From assembly GCA_963924555.1 (NCBI GenBank), contig OZ004583.1:8260582-8324581 (forward strand): a DNA stretch of 64,000 nucleotides, in the 5' to 3' direction. Made by a program: the position numbers and the translations under genes. Below, piece by piece: positions 23,354 to 35,648 of the stretch; positions within the stretch are counted from its first letter, which is position 1, and every line of letters starts with the position of its first letter. A model generated the notes under the pieces. It was given only the letters and a program-made list of their open reading frames with translations, ran no database searches and had not been told where the DNA came from. Source of the stretch: Crambe crambe. Its lineage: Eukaryota; Porifera; Demospongiae; Poecilosclerida; Crambeidae.

Positions 23354-24349
23354 ATGACACTGGTTGGACTTGAACAAGCTACAGGTTAAGGCCAAATAGC
23401 TAGCTATAGACTCCATGAGGCCAAGGGGGGACTGTGGTATTTATTCTATCGGCTGTATATTTTTACAGTGACCAACAGAGGAGTTATACTGTCCTCCTCT
23501 CTGAAACAAAATTCACTTTGTCCGGAGCAAACATTTGCCATTTTTACTTGCACAGCCTTTGGTACCGATCTGACCTGGTTGATCGGAGAGACAATGATGT
23601 CCTATAATGCTAATGCCAGAGTGGGAACCTTACGATCCAGCCAAGAGTCAGACATTACTGCAACTCTCCTGCGAAAAAATATCGTTCAAAGGGAAAATGG
23701 ATATGGACAACGCTTGTCAGTGTTGACTGTGAACATACGACCATCTGCAACCGAGGATCTTGTTGTGCGGTGTCATAATGGCTCTGCTGACCATGCCAGG
23801 AATCTCACCTATTTGCCCAGAGTTCCAGGTTAGTCATGCAGCTATACTGCATGCACATGCATCATATATTTCTATATTAATAATAGAACCTCCAGCTAAA
23901 CCAAGACTAAGTGAAAACAAAACAAATGGCGATACTCTGAATATAACCTGGCATGTTCCAAGGGCTGAAAATTACATTAGTCATTACTCCATTCAAGTGG
24001 ACAATAACCCTCCACTCCTTGTAAAGAATACATCAGCAACTATTCTGATAAACAGTACATCCAGTCACACAATCTACTTAAGAGCTATCGATCAATGCGG
24101 ACAAATTGGGACACTCCTTGATTTTGTGACAGAGCAGAGAGCAACCACATCAGCCAGTCTTCCCCCCACAGCAAGTGAAGTAACTCCTCAAAAAGTATCA
24201 AGTCGAGGACTAAAAGGCCAGTAATTAAGAGTGCAGCATCATTAGCTGAGATTCAATAAAACATGCTATATTTTTGATATGCAGATGCTGGAATCGATCC
24301 CATGGTCTTTTATACATTTTGTATTTTCTTGATGTATCAGAACAAGTAG
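23354..24349 (+). CDS. A3: Ig-FN3 protein with hydrophobic tail
   Basis: Exons: first ending at 23384 (hydrophobic MTLVGLEQAT; ATG at 23354, although a ttctctacag acceptor at 23332 allows a longer exon from 23333 with its start further upstream), Ig 23469..23828 (SLCPEQTFAIFTC, DLTWLIG, VRCHNG), FN3 23887..24216 (NITWHVPR, HYSIQVDNNPPLL, LRAIDQCGQIG), tail 24285..24349 (hydrophobic MVFYTFCIFLMYQ then stop). This choice needs a GC donor (GCCAGT) at the FN3 end where paralogs have GTTAGT. The GT four bases later would give a different, longer tail ending in LFVCFCLAIIFLH. Either way the C-terminus is hydrophobic. It is divergent from Rab-like copy 2. Confidence 0.7.
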
Positions 24350-24771
24350 CTATACTAAAGATGATGTCAAATCAAGTTCATTATATTGCACGTCACGTAA
24401 TTGTCTTGGTTCATAATTACAACTTGTTTGTGTGCTTCTGCCTGGCCATTATTTTTCTCCATTAGGTTCGTCATACATATAATGTCAGTGGGCTGATTGA
24501 AAGCTTCATAGCCTTATAGGTAGGCTATAGCTAGCTATAAATCTGGTAGTAAAGAGTACGGATAAATACAGTAGGAGCACTTGCATGCTTATTATACGTA
24601 CGCATGCGCAATGTTGTTTTTTGTTGTTGTTTTTTTGTTTTTGTTTTTTCGCGTGTTTTTTTGTTTCATCATCACTAAAAATAAAAAAAAATAAAAAAAA
24701 AGGTCCTGAAAGCCGCGCTGATCACGCACGCGCAGTCACCAGCAATAAGACTGTCCTGCAATCATTCATAT

Positions 24772-25095
24772 CAGTGGCGGATCCAGGGGGGTTTGAAAGT
24801 TTCCATTGAAACCCCCCTTTGGGCCGCTATATTCCAGCAGCGCAACGCGCTGTGCCTACCGAGTATGCAGGCTAATTTCATTCTCTCAGTCTTTATCGTC
24901 TATTATCTCTATCTAGCTATATCTATTAAAATTTAGCTGCCTAAGTCTTACAAGTTACCGTGCCACATGCACAGCAGTCGGCCTCAGAAGTGGCCGTGGG
25001 TACCGGGTATCAAGTGAAATGGGCGTGGCCCAACCAAATGTTTCGCGCGCGCTAACGCGCGCGACCCCCTTTCTCACATCCTGAATCCGCCACTA
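24772..25095. mobile_element. MITE with CAGTGGCGGATCCAGG ends
   Basis: CAGTGGCGGATCCAGG at the left is matched by CCTGAATCCGCCACTA at the right, and the element is flanked by direct CATAT copies (24767..24771 and 25096..25100). Interior non-coding, about 324 bp. Confidence 0.75.
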
Positions 25096-25496
25096 CATAT
25101 TGTTTTGTGACAGGCACATATTTGATATTTTGCTAGCTATTAATTTAGCTGATAATATGGCTACCCTACAAGCTGCTTTACTAGCTGCTTTAGCGTTTGG
25201 AATGAGTATTACTCTAGGGTCGACTTCATCTTACACAAGTGAGTATGCTTAATCATCAAGTAGCAAGTTAGCTAACAGCCTACTGATGCTTGCTAGCTAA
25301 ATAGGCCTGTTAGCTATGGCCATAATCATTTCACTAGTTAGGCAGGTTAGTCTCTGACTCAGCTTGGTTCTAGCTATATTGAGTATAACTTAAAAAATTC
25401 ACAGACACAAAACAATTCCTTTATCCATCCATAGAAAATTTGCACAATTTTCTTATCCAAAAATCCAATGAACCTGGCAACACTGTAATAAAGCTT

Positions 25497-26207
25497 AGCT
25501 ATATGGCAATCCGTTCAAGCAAATGAAATATATATAATTTGTGTTATGCATGCAAAAATATATGCTCAAAATTCTAAATAAAGCACATTACATAGGTCAA
25601 AGGTTAACATGTACAAAGTATATGGTCAAAATTCTAGATAAAGCACACAATAAAAAGTTTTACATAGGTCAAAGGTCAAAATGTGTAAAGTATATGGTCA
25701 AAATTCAAGTCAAAGGGCAATACATTCCAGAAATAATCCACAATGAAATTAATTGTTTCACAGGTTAATACAAGACGTAAATCTCCAGAAGACATAGCAG
25801 CAAAACCAAGTCTTTGGATTATCATAATAATTATCATTGATATTACGCATGCACATAGTAATAGTAGTCTTTGAAGACTAAGCTGCAGAGCTTAGCATAT
25901 GTAGTCATCATCTCTTAGTGCTTATCTGCAATACGGATCCATATATAGGACTGCGAGGAACTTAATTTCCAGGATTTTGAGTGCCCTAAATTCTCCTTTG
26001 GATCATCAGGAGTCTAATAGTGCAGAACATCCTGCGATATAGGTATAGCTAAGATATCACCCTACAAACTAGTTTCCTTGCAGTGCAAGTGCTACTAGAA
26101 CTACCATAGTGAATATCTCTGATGAGATCAATGCAAGATTTCCCACAATTTGCACACACACACAAAAAAAAGTAGCAGGACTTGACTGTTATTATACACA
26201 AGTTATA

Positions 26208-26251
<44 letters not shown>

Positions 26252-27367
26252 ATTGGAATTGTTGAACTATTTGCCTAGCTCTCAAAGTTCCAAAGTCTTG
26301 ATCATTTCCTATCAAACTGAGCTCTCTCTCTCTCTAAGACTATGCTAGGATTTGTATAGGTGTATTGACATCCAATTTGGAGTCCTAGATCAGTCCTTCT
26401 CCAAAGCAAGGTTCTCTCTGATATCCCATACATTGTTGCAATTGAATTATAAGTGAATCCTAGTTATAATCTGTTCCTCAGATACTACTATACAAGACCG
26501 TCCAGGTCTACCATTCCTTAAAACAGGACATTCAATACACATTGCTCCAGGAGTACAATATGTATCTTCCAGTTCCATGGCCAAGTCATCATATACTTAA
26601 AGTAGCAAAACTATGTAGCTAGAATCCAACACAAGGTAAGAAGATCTCACAAGCTTGTGAGATTGAGAGTGTATTTCCTCCAAACAGGCTGTCATTTATA
26701 TTGCATAATATAAGGCCAGTGCCCACCCGCATGATTGTGAGGAAAAATCCTGACCAGAAACATGAATGTCATTAACACTGGCCTAAACTATAGGTTGTCA
26801 CATGACCCCGGCCTTGATAAGAAAATACCTATTGCATGCTCACCCGCTAGGATGCGAAGTAACTCAATGAACTCTTCAGTCCTTAGACACATGACTGCAG
26901 CCAGATTGTGATTGGAAGTGTCCCGGTTTTGTTCAAGGCAGTACAAAATTAGGAATGGTGGCTAAGCACTGACTCAACTCAAAGTCAACCATGATACTGC
27001 GATATTATTGTGCGCATGCATATTAATAAAATGTAATTATGTCCACAAGAATTTTATAATTAATAGTTGAAGACCTGGAGATTTATAGCTATCTTGTATT
27101 AACCTGTTCATTGTGGATTATTTCTTGAATGCATTACCCTTTGACTTTGAATTTTGACCATAACTTATACTTTGCACATATTGACCTTTGACCTATGTAA
27201 AAAATTTTGTGTGCTTTATTTAGAATTTTGACCATATATAATTTGCCCATGTTGACCTTTGACCAATGTAAAACTTTTTATTATGTAGAATTTTGAGTAT
27301 ATATTTTTGCATGCATAACACAAATTATAATATTCATATGCCCATATATTTCATTTGCCATATAGCT
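25497..27367. mobile_element. 1.9-kb element with about 290-bp inverted repeats
   Basis: Left arm 25497 to about 25795 begins AGCTATATGGCAAT; right arm about 27070 to 27367 ends with GCCATATAGCT. The arms include three AGGTCAAAGGT-type repeats each. The centre contains a (TA)n tract at 26203..26248 and no transposase frame I can recognise. Non-autonomous foldback-type element within an intron of B. Confidence 0.7.
26203..26248. repeat. (TA)n microsatellite
   Basis: About 46 bp of TA with one interruption. Confidence 0.9.
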
Positions 27368-28161
27368 ATGCTTATTTTTGTGTGATAACCTTTTTTATAC
27401 CAATTTTGTGGGTTATTATTATCTTCAGGTTCTAATTGCAAAAATGGCTCAGTAACAGTTGTGCTTACTCTCAATAACACAATATATAGCTAAAGGAGAA
27501 GGATTCTTTTTATGTCAAGTCATGAATGGCCACTTGGATGGAATGTATACTTTAATAATAATACTGAGTGGCAGAGTTTTCTCTATGGTCAAAATAGTAT
27601 GCTGGACTCTCTTGATGATGGCCGTAGACCTGTACCTGGTGTTGGTATGCTTACTCCTTATCTACTAGAGCCTCAACAACATAATGAAACGGATCACCAA
27701 AAGTTCATTTCAGTAGTACGATTTAATACAGAACCTATGTTTGATGGGATTATTACTGTCACCTGTGGTAACCAAGATGTCCAGTGCTGTAAAAATGTTG
27801 CAGTTGTTTGTACAGGTTAGCTTCTACAGGATCTAACTGTGATTATCTGGGGATCTGGGGCAGGAACAAGTTATCTTATAGCTAATCATAGCTAGCTAGA
27901 AGCGAATCAAGTAGCTAGATAGCTAGCTAGCTATTGTGACATAGCTAAATCTGCCGGATGGGAAGGGGGAGTCTATGATTTCTGGGAGCTAAATCACATT
28001 CAAGTATATAGCTAAGTGGATTTAAGTTTATTCTTTTCCTTTTCTTTATAGATGAGATGGATCCTTCAATGATCAATGTTCCCACTAGTGGAGGATTCCA
28101 AGTTCCTACTGCAGCAGCTGACATTTTGATTATGGTCATTTTTTATCTAATAGTTTATTGA

Positions 28162-29514
28162 AGGCTTATTATTGGTAGCTATAATACCATGTAGCTATGA
28201 AGAGATACCCTTAGTGGCTTATTCACCTTGCATAGTAACTACCTAGATACAGGCTAGGGTGTATAGCCCAGCCCATTCAGTTAATTTTATTAAACATTAA
28301 GGGTCACCGCCACGCCAGACTAGCTATTAAGATCACTGTTTTTATTAGGGAATGACCTTTTCAGGGTCTGATAGAGAGGGGTCAGGACCCCCTTTTCCCA
28401 CCAATACTAGTGCTTTGTCAGTACCTAGCTCCCCTTCATGCGGTGGGAACCTGGATTTCCCCACGCAAGAAAGAAGCTACACTTAATGTAGCTATAATAT
28501 GTATAATTATATGTAGCTAAGCAACTAAACTAAAGTAAATTCGGGAAAATGGTAGGAAAATAGAGTCATCCAAAAACAAGTAGAATTTTCTTTCACACTT
28601 TGTGCAGGAGGGGGCACCCTCCCCCTCGGCAGTCGTCCATACCCTTTACAATTGGACCGCTCCCTTTTAAATCTGCCTCTGGTGTACATGTACTAACTGA
28701 TGATTTAGCAAATAATTTGTCATGTATTTTTTCCTACTTGCTATTTGGCCATTGCAGTTTAATCATGCATGCAGGTGGTAAATAAATAAACATGTCATGA
28801 AAACACAGGGGTGTTGCTTCACGATGTGCCACATGGTAGTCATGTATGTGAACCATGTTGCTTCAACTGTGGTGCATTTGGTGACCTTAAACCAATAATC
28901 TGATGAAATGAAAAGGGGCTTTCACCTATTTGTACAGAGTGTTCAACTCAAGGAAAGAATTGGAACGAACGTACTAGGGGGCCTAAATTAAAAAAGGACT
29001 ACTAATCAAGCAAATCGATTCATTTTGTTATCATCATATATATTTTTTAGTATTCACAGACTCACCACAAACTAATTAAAGCTTGTGTTTTTGGAAGGCT
29101 GGTTTCCTAGAATCCAATGAGGAACTTACATAGTACTTCTTTTGATTGGAGAATCTGTGGAAAACGATGAGGGAGGTGGATGAGAACAGGAAATTAAATT
29201 TGGGATAATGCTAATAGGGGCTAGAATCAGTCAGGCACGTAGCCAGGAGGGGCTCGAGCACCCCCCTTTGAGCTGCACCGGATGTATCTAGCTAATTAAC
29301 ACTAATAACAGACCAAGATCTACCGATCTACTTTTTCTCCAAGATTTTTTTCGCTACATCAAGTGGGCGCAGTTTATCAAAAGGTGTGGTTAGTGGGGAA
29401 ATGGGCGTGGCTAAACAATCCCCTATGATAAAATCTTGGCTGTCTGAGAATAGAATCTTAGGCAAAATTTTGATTGTGCAGGAGCATAGTTGGCATATTG
29501 GATCATTCCAGTAG
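28162..29514. other. intergenic, repeat remnants
   Basis: No exon supported. A possible MITE spans about 29235-29449: CAGGCACGTAGCCAGGAG at the left and TCTTGGCTGTCTG at the right, inverted but imperfect, with internal GGGCGTGGC. The region near 28600 (GGAGGGGGCACCCTCCCCCT) is a G/C hairpin. Confidence 0.4.
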
Positions 29515-31218
29515 CTATTGCTTCTCTCTGTGGGAACTATTACAGAGTCAGTCAGATTAAATTGTTTCCCAGTATATTCTACATGTCCTGGAAGCTTCTT
29601 TCATTGTGAGTGTCAGACATTGGGAGCTCTTGTTTGGAAAATTGGCAGCTCTCGAGATATACTTTTTTTGGCAAGCAGCTGTCAAGATGAACAAGTGATG
29701 CTATCAGCTACTCAAAATATATTAGTCATATGTCAAACAGACAGAACAAGCAGGCCCATCAAGTTTGCCTCCAGTTTCAATTTGACATTACAATATACAC
29801 TTCATATAGCATGTAGAAGTGCCTCGACTACTGAAAGGCATACACCGCACCCTCCAAGTAAGTGAAGCTAGAGAGGTAGCTAGCTACTTGTAGATAATAG
29901 CTACAGTAGCTAATGTACACTTTATAATTATGCAGGTTCTCCTCCATCTTCAAGGAATTTAGTATTTAATGTGACATCAAGCAATTGTAGTGATAGTTCA
30001 GCAGTCGTGAGACTACAGTGGGACTCTCCTTTCGATGATGGTGGAGCAGCCATCACTGGTTATCAGATATTTGTCAATTCATCATTACATCAAATGGTCA
30101 GTAATGACACTGAAGCGACCATTGTCCTGAATTTCATTGGAGAATACTTCATACAAATAAGAGCCATCAACTGCATTGGTGTCGGCCACAATTTATCAAC
30201 TAGGATCAACATCACAGGTATAATAGCTAGAATTCTAGTTTATTAGGTGAGAACTAGCTATATAATAATAATAATGAACACTTCATTATAGGATCTGACT
30301 GCATTATGCAAATGAACACCTCCAATTCTTCTTCTGCTGGGATCATTACAACTATGTCTACCTTGATCGATAGTTCTTCCTCTACATGGGTTACTGCAAC
30401 TAGCTATATCTACTTTGATTGATAATATCACAGGTAGCTATATCCCTCTATTTCCAAATGCATGCAGACAGCTAAACTTGTACAAAACAGAATGCATGAT
30501 AAACTGAAAATTGCATACGTAGCTTAATAAATAAAGTTACTGTGTTAGCTAGCTATATCTAGTGAAAAGAGACCACCAATTCACCCAGAAATCATGTTTT
30601 CCATCTAAATATTAATCCCAGCCATTTTTTATTTAAATAGCTACATGTAGCTACAATTGAAAAAATATAAGTCCCGGGAATCTACTGTTACTAATAATAC
30701 TGAGTCATAAGATGTAGCCACAATTATTTCCCTCAACTGCATCACATCAAATCTATAAGTTATAAAATCCCAAACACTTAGCTATGAGATCTATGATAAG
30801 GGTGGATTTTTGGTTTATGGTCAATATTAAAACTTCTAAAATGTTTATAGCTAGCTAGCTAATGGTATAAAGCAGTTTATAATGAGGGATAAGGCTATAG
30901 CTAGGTCTATTTTTGAAGTAAGGGGTGCATGCAAGGGCATGCTTGAAGTTTAAATACCACTCCATCACAATGCTTTTTTTTTTTTTTAAATTTGTAGTGA
31001 CTATTCCACCATCTGCATTATCAGTTTCTGCAATTATTGCAATATCGATTGCTTCACCTGTCTTCATCATCTTGCTGTGTACATGTGTGATTTTAATAGG
31101 AGTAATAAAGGTCAGAAGTACTCAACAAAATCCTTTTTATGAGAATGTTTCTCTACCAGAACCACACAAGAGAATTGAGTTCAAGAAGAACGTTTCATAT
31201 GTGGACCACAAATTATAG
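29515..31218 (+). CDS. C: Ig-FN3 transmembrane receptor, one frameshift
   Basis: Exons: Ig about 29515..29857 (STCPGSFFHCECQTLGALVW, late Cys in HIACRS), FN3 29936..30217 (LQWDSPFDDGGAAITGYQI, IRAINCIGVG), Ser/Thr-rich stalk 30292..30433, transmembrane plus tail 30998..31218 (hydrophobic IIAISIASPVFIILLCTCVI, then QNPFYENVSLPEP and a short basic/acidic end). Borders phase 1. The first exon and start are unresolved; a stop at 29512..29514 bounds the Ig frame. The stalk exon is one base too long for its phase, so the frame read from the FN3 exon ends at TGA before the membrane segment. YENV fits the Grb2-type SH2 pattern (Y-x-N). The stop lies 160 bp before the Rab32-like start. Confidence 0.65.
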
Positions 31219-31377
31219 TAAACTAGCCAGTTTCTATACATTTGCAGTATAGCCTAGAGTCAGTGTGTGGCATAGTATCAAACAATCATGTATGCACGCG
31301 CGCGCGTATCTAATTTAACGGTACCAGTAATTAATCTGGTATCAAAGGTCAAGTGAGGAACAAAAGATGCAGCAAAC

Positions 31378-34300
31378 ATGCAGACCACAGAGAATACAAA
31401 GAAAGTGATAGTTATCGGAGATGGACTCTGCGGAAAGACTTGTCTAGTGGCCAGAATTACAGAAGGGAAGTTCATTAACAACTACCACATGACAATAGGA
31501 GGTAAGTTCTCTCAATTAAGAGCAATTAATGGGCTCGTATTTACACTGACTCGAGTGCTAGGCTAACTCTCAAGAGCTATCGTTCCATTCATAATGACTA
31601 GCTCTAAATCTTGCCTGGAGCCATTTCTTGATTGTAGGATGTTAGATGATCATTATCAGCTGTTTTCAATAATCTCCCAGCTGGGTCAAAGGGTAGCTGC
31701 CTCTGTGATGAAAAGTGGCTGAATCAGTAGATCACCTGTGTTGAAAGATGCATGCACATTGTATAGACTAAGATGGCCACTTCTACTTGGTGTTGTGTGT
31801 CCATTGATAGCAGATGTTGGGACAGTTGTGTTCAATGTGTTGTCACTGTGTGTGGAAGGAGAGTTTCAATAAACCAGCACCTGATGACGAGGGTTTTGAC
31901 AGGGTGGCTTTATATTCCCACTACTCCACACTACTCTTAATGCTACACAAGCTTCACTTGTAGAATTCAGATTTCTGGTCTGGTAATCAATTGTTATTCA
32001 GAACATTAGATTCTGTTTGGATTTGAGACTTTTAATCTGGTGATTCTTATGAGAACCATGGCTCAGCTTGTATAAGTAGATTAGACCCCGGTGTTATATC
32101 TAGGTCAAGGATCTAAACACGTGCCCTTTTCTTTGTAAAGAGTGGCTATAGATTCATCACACAGTGTGTGAAATTGATACTCCTCACTAGCAACTGTAGG
32201 GTCGTGCACGCAATCACATGATTAGCAATTTTTGTAACATTTTGAATTGCCCAATTACTGAGTACTAGTGAGAGTTTCAAGGACCACAACAACTCTTGTT
32301 ATGGAAATGTACAAAGGGTATCGTATCCATTCAGTTTCCTAAACCGTGAAGCACTACTCCCTTCAGTTGTCAAGCATTGTATGCATGTGGTGGTATTGAA
32401 ATACTGTAAGATATTTAATACGATAAATTTTGATATTTGATTAGTGGGATATGACCACTCTAACTGTATTTATTTCTTACTGCAGTTGAGTATGGAGTCA
32501 AAGTCTTCAGAAGAGAAGAAACTGAGATCAAATTATGTGTGAGTTCTCATTGTACTTAAAGAGAATATACACCTTAAGAAAGGAAATGAAAGTCCCAAGC
32601 TGTTTCTTTAATGGTTGAACTATCTCTAAGCCAAATTTCATATTACATGAGTTATGGAGAGCTAAAAGTGGCCAATGAAGTACTTTTGAAAACTGTTGAA
32701 GTGTGTTTTTCTGCCTTAACAGGTTCTATTTAAGACTTGTTGACATAAGTTCAGTGGTCATAATGTTTGTTTATTCTTTCTTTAAATGCATATCTTCTTT
32801 TTCTGGCTTTCAAAGCTGTGGGACATAGCAGGTGAGCAGTAATATGGATTGTAACAATAATTTGGTAAAGGGTTAGATATGGGTGATATGGTAAAGGGTT
32901 GATGATTAAAAGTAACAATGTGGTAAAGGGTTGAATGGTAAAATTTTGGTAAAGTTGGGCCTATTCATGTGACCAATACAGTGGAAAAGAGGACAAACCT
33001 CAACATTAATAACTTTGTATATATACTAGGGGACATGCAACCTAAGGACATAAGGATGGGTCCCAAGTGTGTTCATTCACTGACAAGAATGAGTCCTAGT
33101 GAAAAATGTGTACAGTAAAGTACTTTTTAAGGATAAAAATTTTTTTCAGGTCAAGATCCCTTCAGGGACCTGATGCCCCAGTACTCGCGTCGGTCCTCCT
33201 CAGCCATAGTGATGTGTGATGTAATGAGAAGAGAGACCATGTACACAGGTGCCAAGGAATGGAAAAAGTCTGTCGACAAGTCAGTTTACCTGCCAAATGG
33301 ACAACCCATTCCCTGCATTCTGCTAGTCAACAAGGTGCGTACAAGATCTTGAGAATGTCTCAGTGGCTGGGTGTTGGTTAAGTGAATGCTTATGTAGAGA
33401 TACAGTAATTAATTAGAAGCAAGAACTAATGAGCTTGGACAGTGTACATTGATGAGTGTCTGGTGTTTATTTAGGGCATCAGTTAGGAAAACCTATTATA
33501 GCCAATTGCTGAGCAGTGATTGAAATTAGATTTGAGTAGTGGGTAAGTCCCTGGTGATTCTATCTAAGATAACTGTTGCTTTGTGGTCAAACTAAAGTAA
33601 CTTGTGTACTACCTTATCAGGCTTGGGTATCACTGTATCACTGCCAGGTGGCTTGGGAAGGACCTTGCTATTCCATGGCCTTTTTGAATTAAATCATTCC
33701 CTTAGGGAAACCCTTCAGCCTGTTAACTATTGTAAACATGGTAGGACAAATTGCACAGAAATTTTGCCCATTAAAAACTTAACTCTTGTATGAGTCATGC
33801 AGTACAGTCTATCTTGTTTCTATTGCATGTAGTGTGATTGCCCAAAGAGTCAGTTTCAAATCACGACTGAAGAAGCCTTCACATTCGCCAGAGATCACGG
33901 TTTTGTCAAATGTTTTGAGACCAGTGTCAAGGATGGAACCAATATCAATGAAGCATTAGAGTAAGCGGACTCTTTATTTTATCTTATCTCATCTGCTCTT
34001 TGTCTGGATATACCCATTGTGGCCAGTGGTGGCTAGTTTAATAGACTTAAATATTTAAATTTAAACTTCATTCACAGAATTCCTAGTGTAGATATTGGGC
34101 CTGAGGTGCTTAGTAAGTGGAATGTAATGCCAGTCTATCTAACAACTGCCCTGCATTTTCAGGAGTGAGCATTAAATAGAACTCTTACAGGAAGGGATTC
34201 ACATGATACACACAATCAGGCCACATGCACTTGTTACCCACAACTCTAAAAAGATGTGGGAATCTGAACAGTCAATGGTAATGTTGGACACTGTTTTCTC

Positions 34301-34612
34301 ACAGGCATATGAATATTGTACAGTACAGAGTGCCCCCAAATATCCACTATTAATATGAGATCCACTGCTTAATTCTACTAAAACCAAGTGTATTGTTCTT
34401 TTTCTTGTGAACATTCTTAATAATAATGTTGGTCGTGTTCTCTCATGCATAGATATTTAGTGGGTATAATAATGGCATATGAAGAAGACGGACAAGTTGT
34501 TGGCCCAGACTATGATGATGGGATTCAACTCAGATCGTATCGTCAAGGTAAAAGACAAAGCAGTGGAGGATGTTGCAGTGTCAGTGAACCCTCTAGTCCG
34601 GGAGTAAGATAA
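31378..34612 (+). CDS. Rab32/38-like small GTPase
   Basis: Six exons: 31378..31501, 32486..32538, 32816..32831 (16-nt microexon), 33150..33334, 33833..33960, 34453..34612; 222 codons with stop. P-loop GDGLCGKT (14-21), switch I end TIGVEYGVKV, switch II WDIAGQ (61-66), NKCD (125-128), and ETSVKD as the SAK-type motif. WDIAGQ and VYLPNGQPIPCILLVNK are Rab32/38-like; that family works on lysosome-related organelles and phagosomes. The C-terminus is unusual: CC at 209-210 is followed by eleven more residues ending PSSPGVR, so the classical terminal double-cysteine prenylation site is absent unless another splice form exists. Five splice junctions all follow GT-AG. Confidence 0.9.
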
Positions 34613-35463
34613 CCAGAGAAGTTCAATATCATTTTTATTATTATTATTGTTACTACATGATAAGGATTTTTTTTTGTATTATTTTGCTGTTCTTTCATCA
34701 TATGTTGCATCACTGATATTATCATTATGCCAGCTGTGTTTCCTTCAACTCTGATTTCATTGCATGTAGCAATCCTCCTTCCCCCATTGCTGAAAAAGGT
34801 CACAAGCTGATCCGCTTATCTGTGTGTGTGGTTTAAATTTGCAAACCGTGCATGATTGAGTTTACCAACTGTGCATGACATGTGCACTACACAATAACAT
34901 GTCATGTGATTAACTTTTACTATAATAACAAGGTCACATGTAGTAGGTCTAGCATGGACTATGAATATCATCGATATTCATTGGTGTATTTTTTTCCCTC
35001 ACAATTTAAACTAATGACCTCTGACGTTTGTTTGTTTGTGTTACTATAGCTATATGGTTCAGAGTGCAGTTATTTCAGAGTAGATCCCCACAAATCCCGA
35101 ATTCTCTTGAGATCTTTCTCCCGTTTGGTTCCCATTCATTGCAAAAGTGTTACCTTGAGCAGTTCCACCTCCCCGTGCTTGAACCTGCATGCATGGATTC
35201 CAATCAGTATCTCTTAGTATTACGTGATCTCACTTTAGCCAGCTGTGAAGGGATTGAATAACTTGGCTCTTGTAGTCCTGATTCCTAGAAGATGAGGGTA
35301 TTGATAATAATATGACTGTAACAGTGCAGCCTCTAAGTTAGGGATGTTATTGATGGATTACACCACTTTTCAGAATGTGCAATAATTATTATAATAATGG
35401 ACTGGGAAAAATTGCTATTTTGGTACATTGAAGGGTTATTATAGCTAGCCTGGGTAAACACCA
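34613..35463. other. intergenic between convergent Rab and receptor D
   Basis: 3' flanks of two convergent genes. The longest frame (35028-35261) has no recognisable domain. A T/A-rich segment near 34630-34690 could be 3' UTR. Confidence 0.5.
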
Positions 35464-35606
35464 TTATTGACCTACATTATCGTGGTTCCTGTCCAGTTCT
35501 GATGGAATGGAGTAGCTAGGCTCATCCATTTGAGGTGGAGGTAGCATCCTCCCATTACCACCGCTAGCCTGATGGAGTGGATATACGTATATAGACAGCT
35601 ATTAAG

Positions 35607-35648
<42 letters not shown>

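Larger units (their letters stand above)
25157..28161 (+). pseudogene. B: single-Ig GPI-like protein gene with frame lesions
   Basis: Three exons fit: 25157..25238 (signal peptide, MATLQAALLAALAFGMSITL), 27429..27815 (Ig-like), 28052..28161 (tail with AAADILIMVIFYLIVY at the extreme end, GPI-like). Borders GTGAGT, TTCAG, GTTAGC and TATAG; phase 1. In the Ig exon the first frame hits TAA at 27491..27493; the next frame then gives the expected EGFFLCQVMNG; the first frame resumes with WNVYFNNNTEWQSF and closes with ITVTCGNQ. The two shifts cancel. This is either a slightly decayed gene or assembly errors. A 1.9-kb inverted-repeat element occupies the first intron. Confidence 0.6.

Noticed and set aside
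25541..25768. Plus-strand frame with repeated KYMVKI units
   Set aside because: It reads the internal short repeats of an inverted-repeat element arm and has no gene context.
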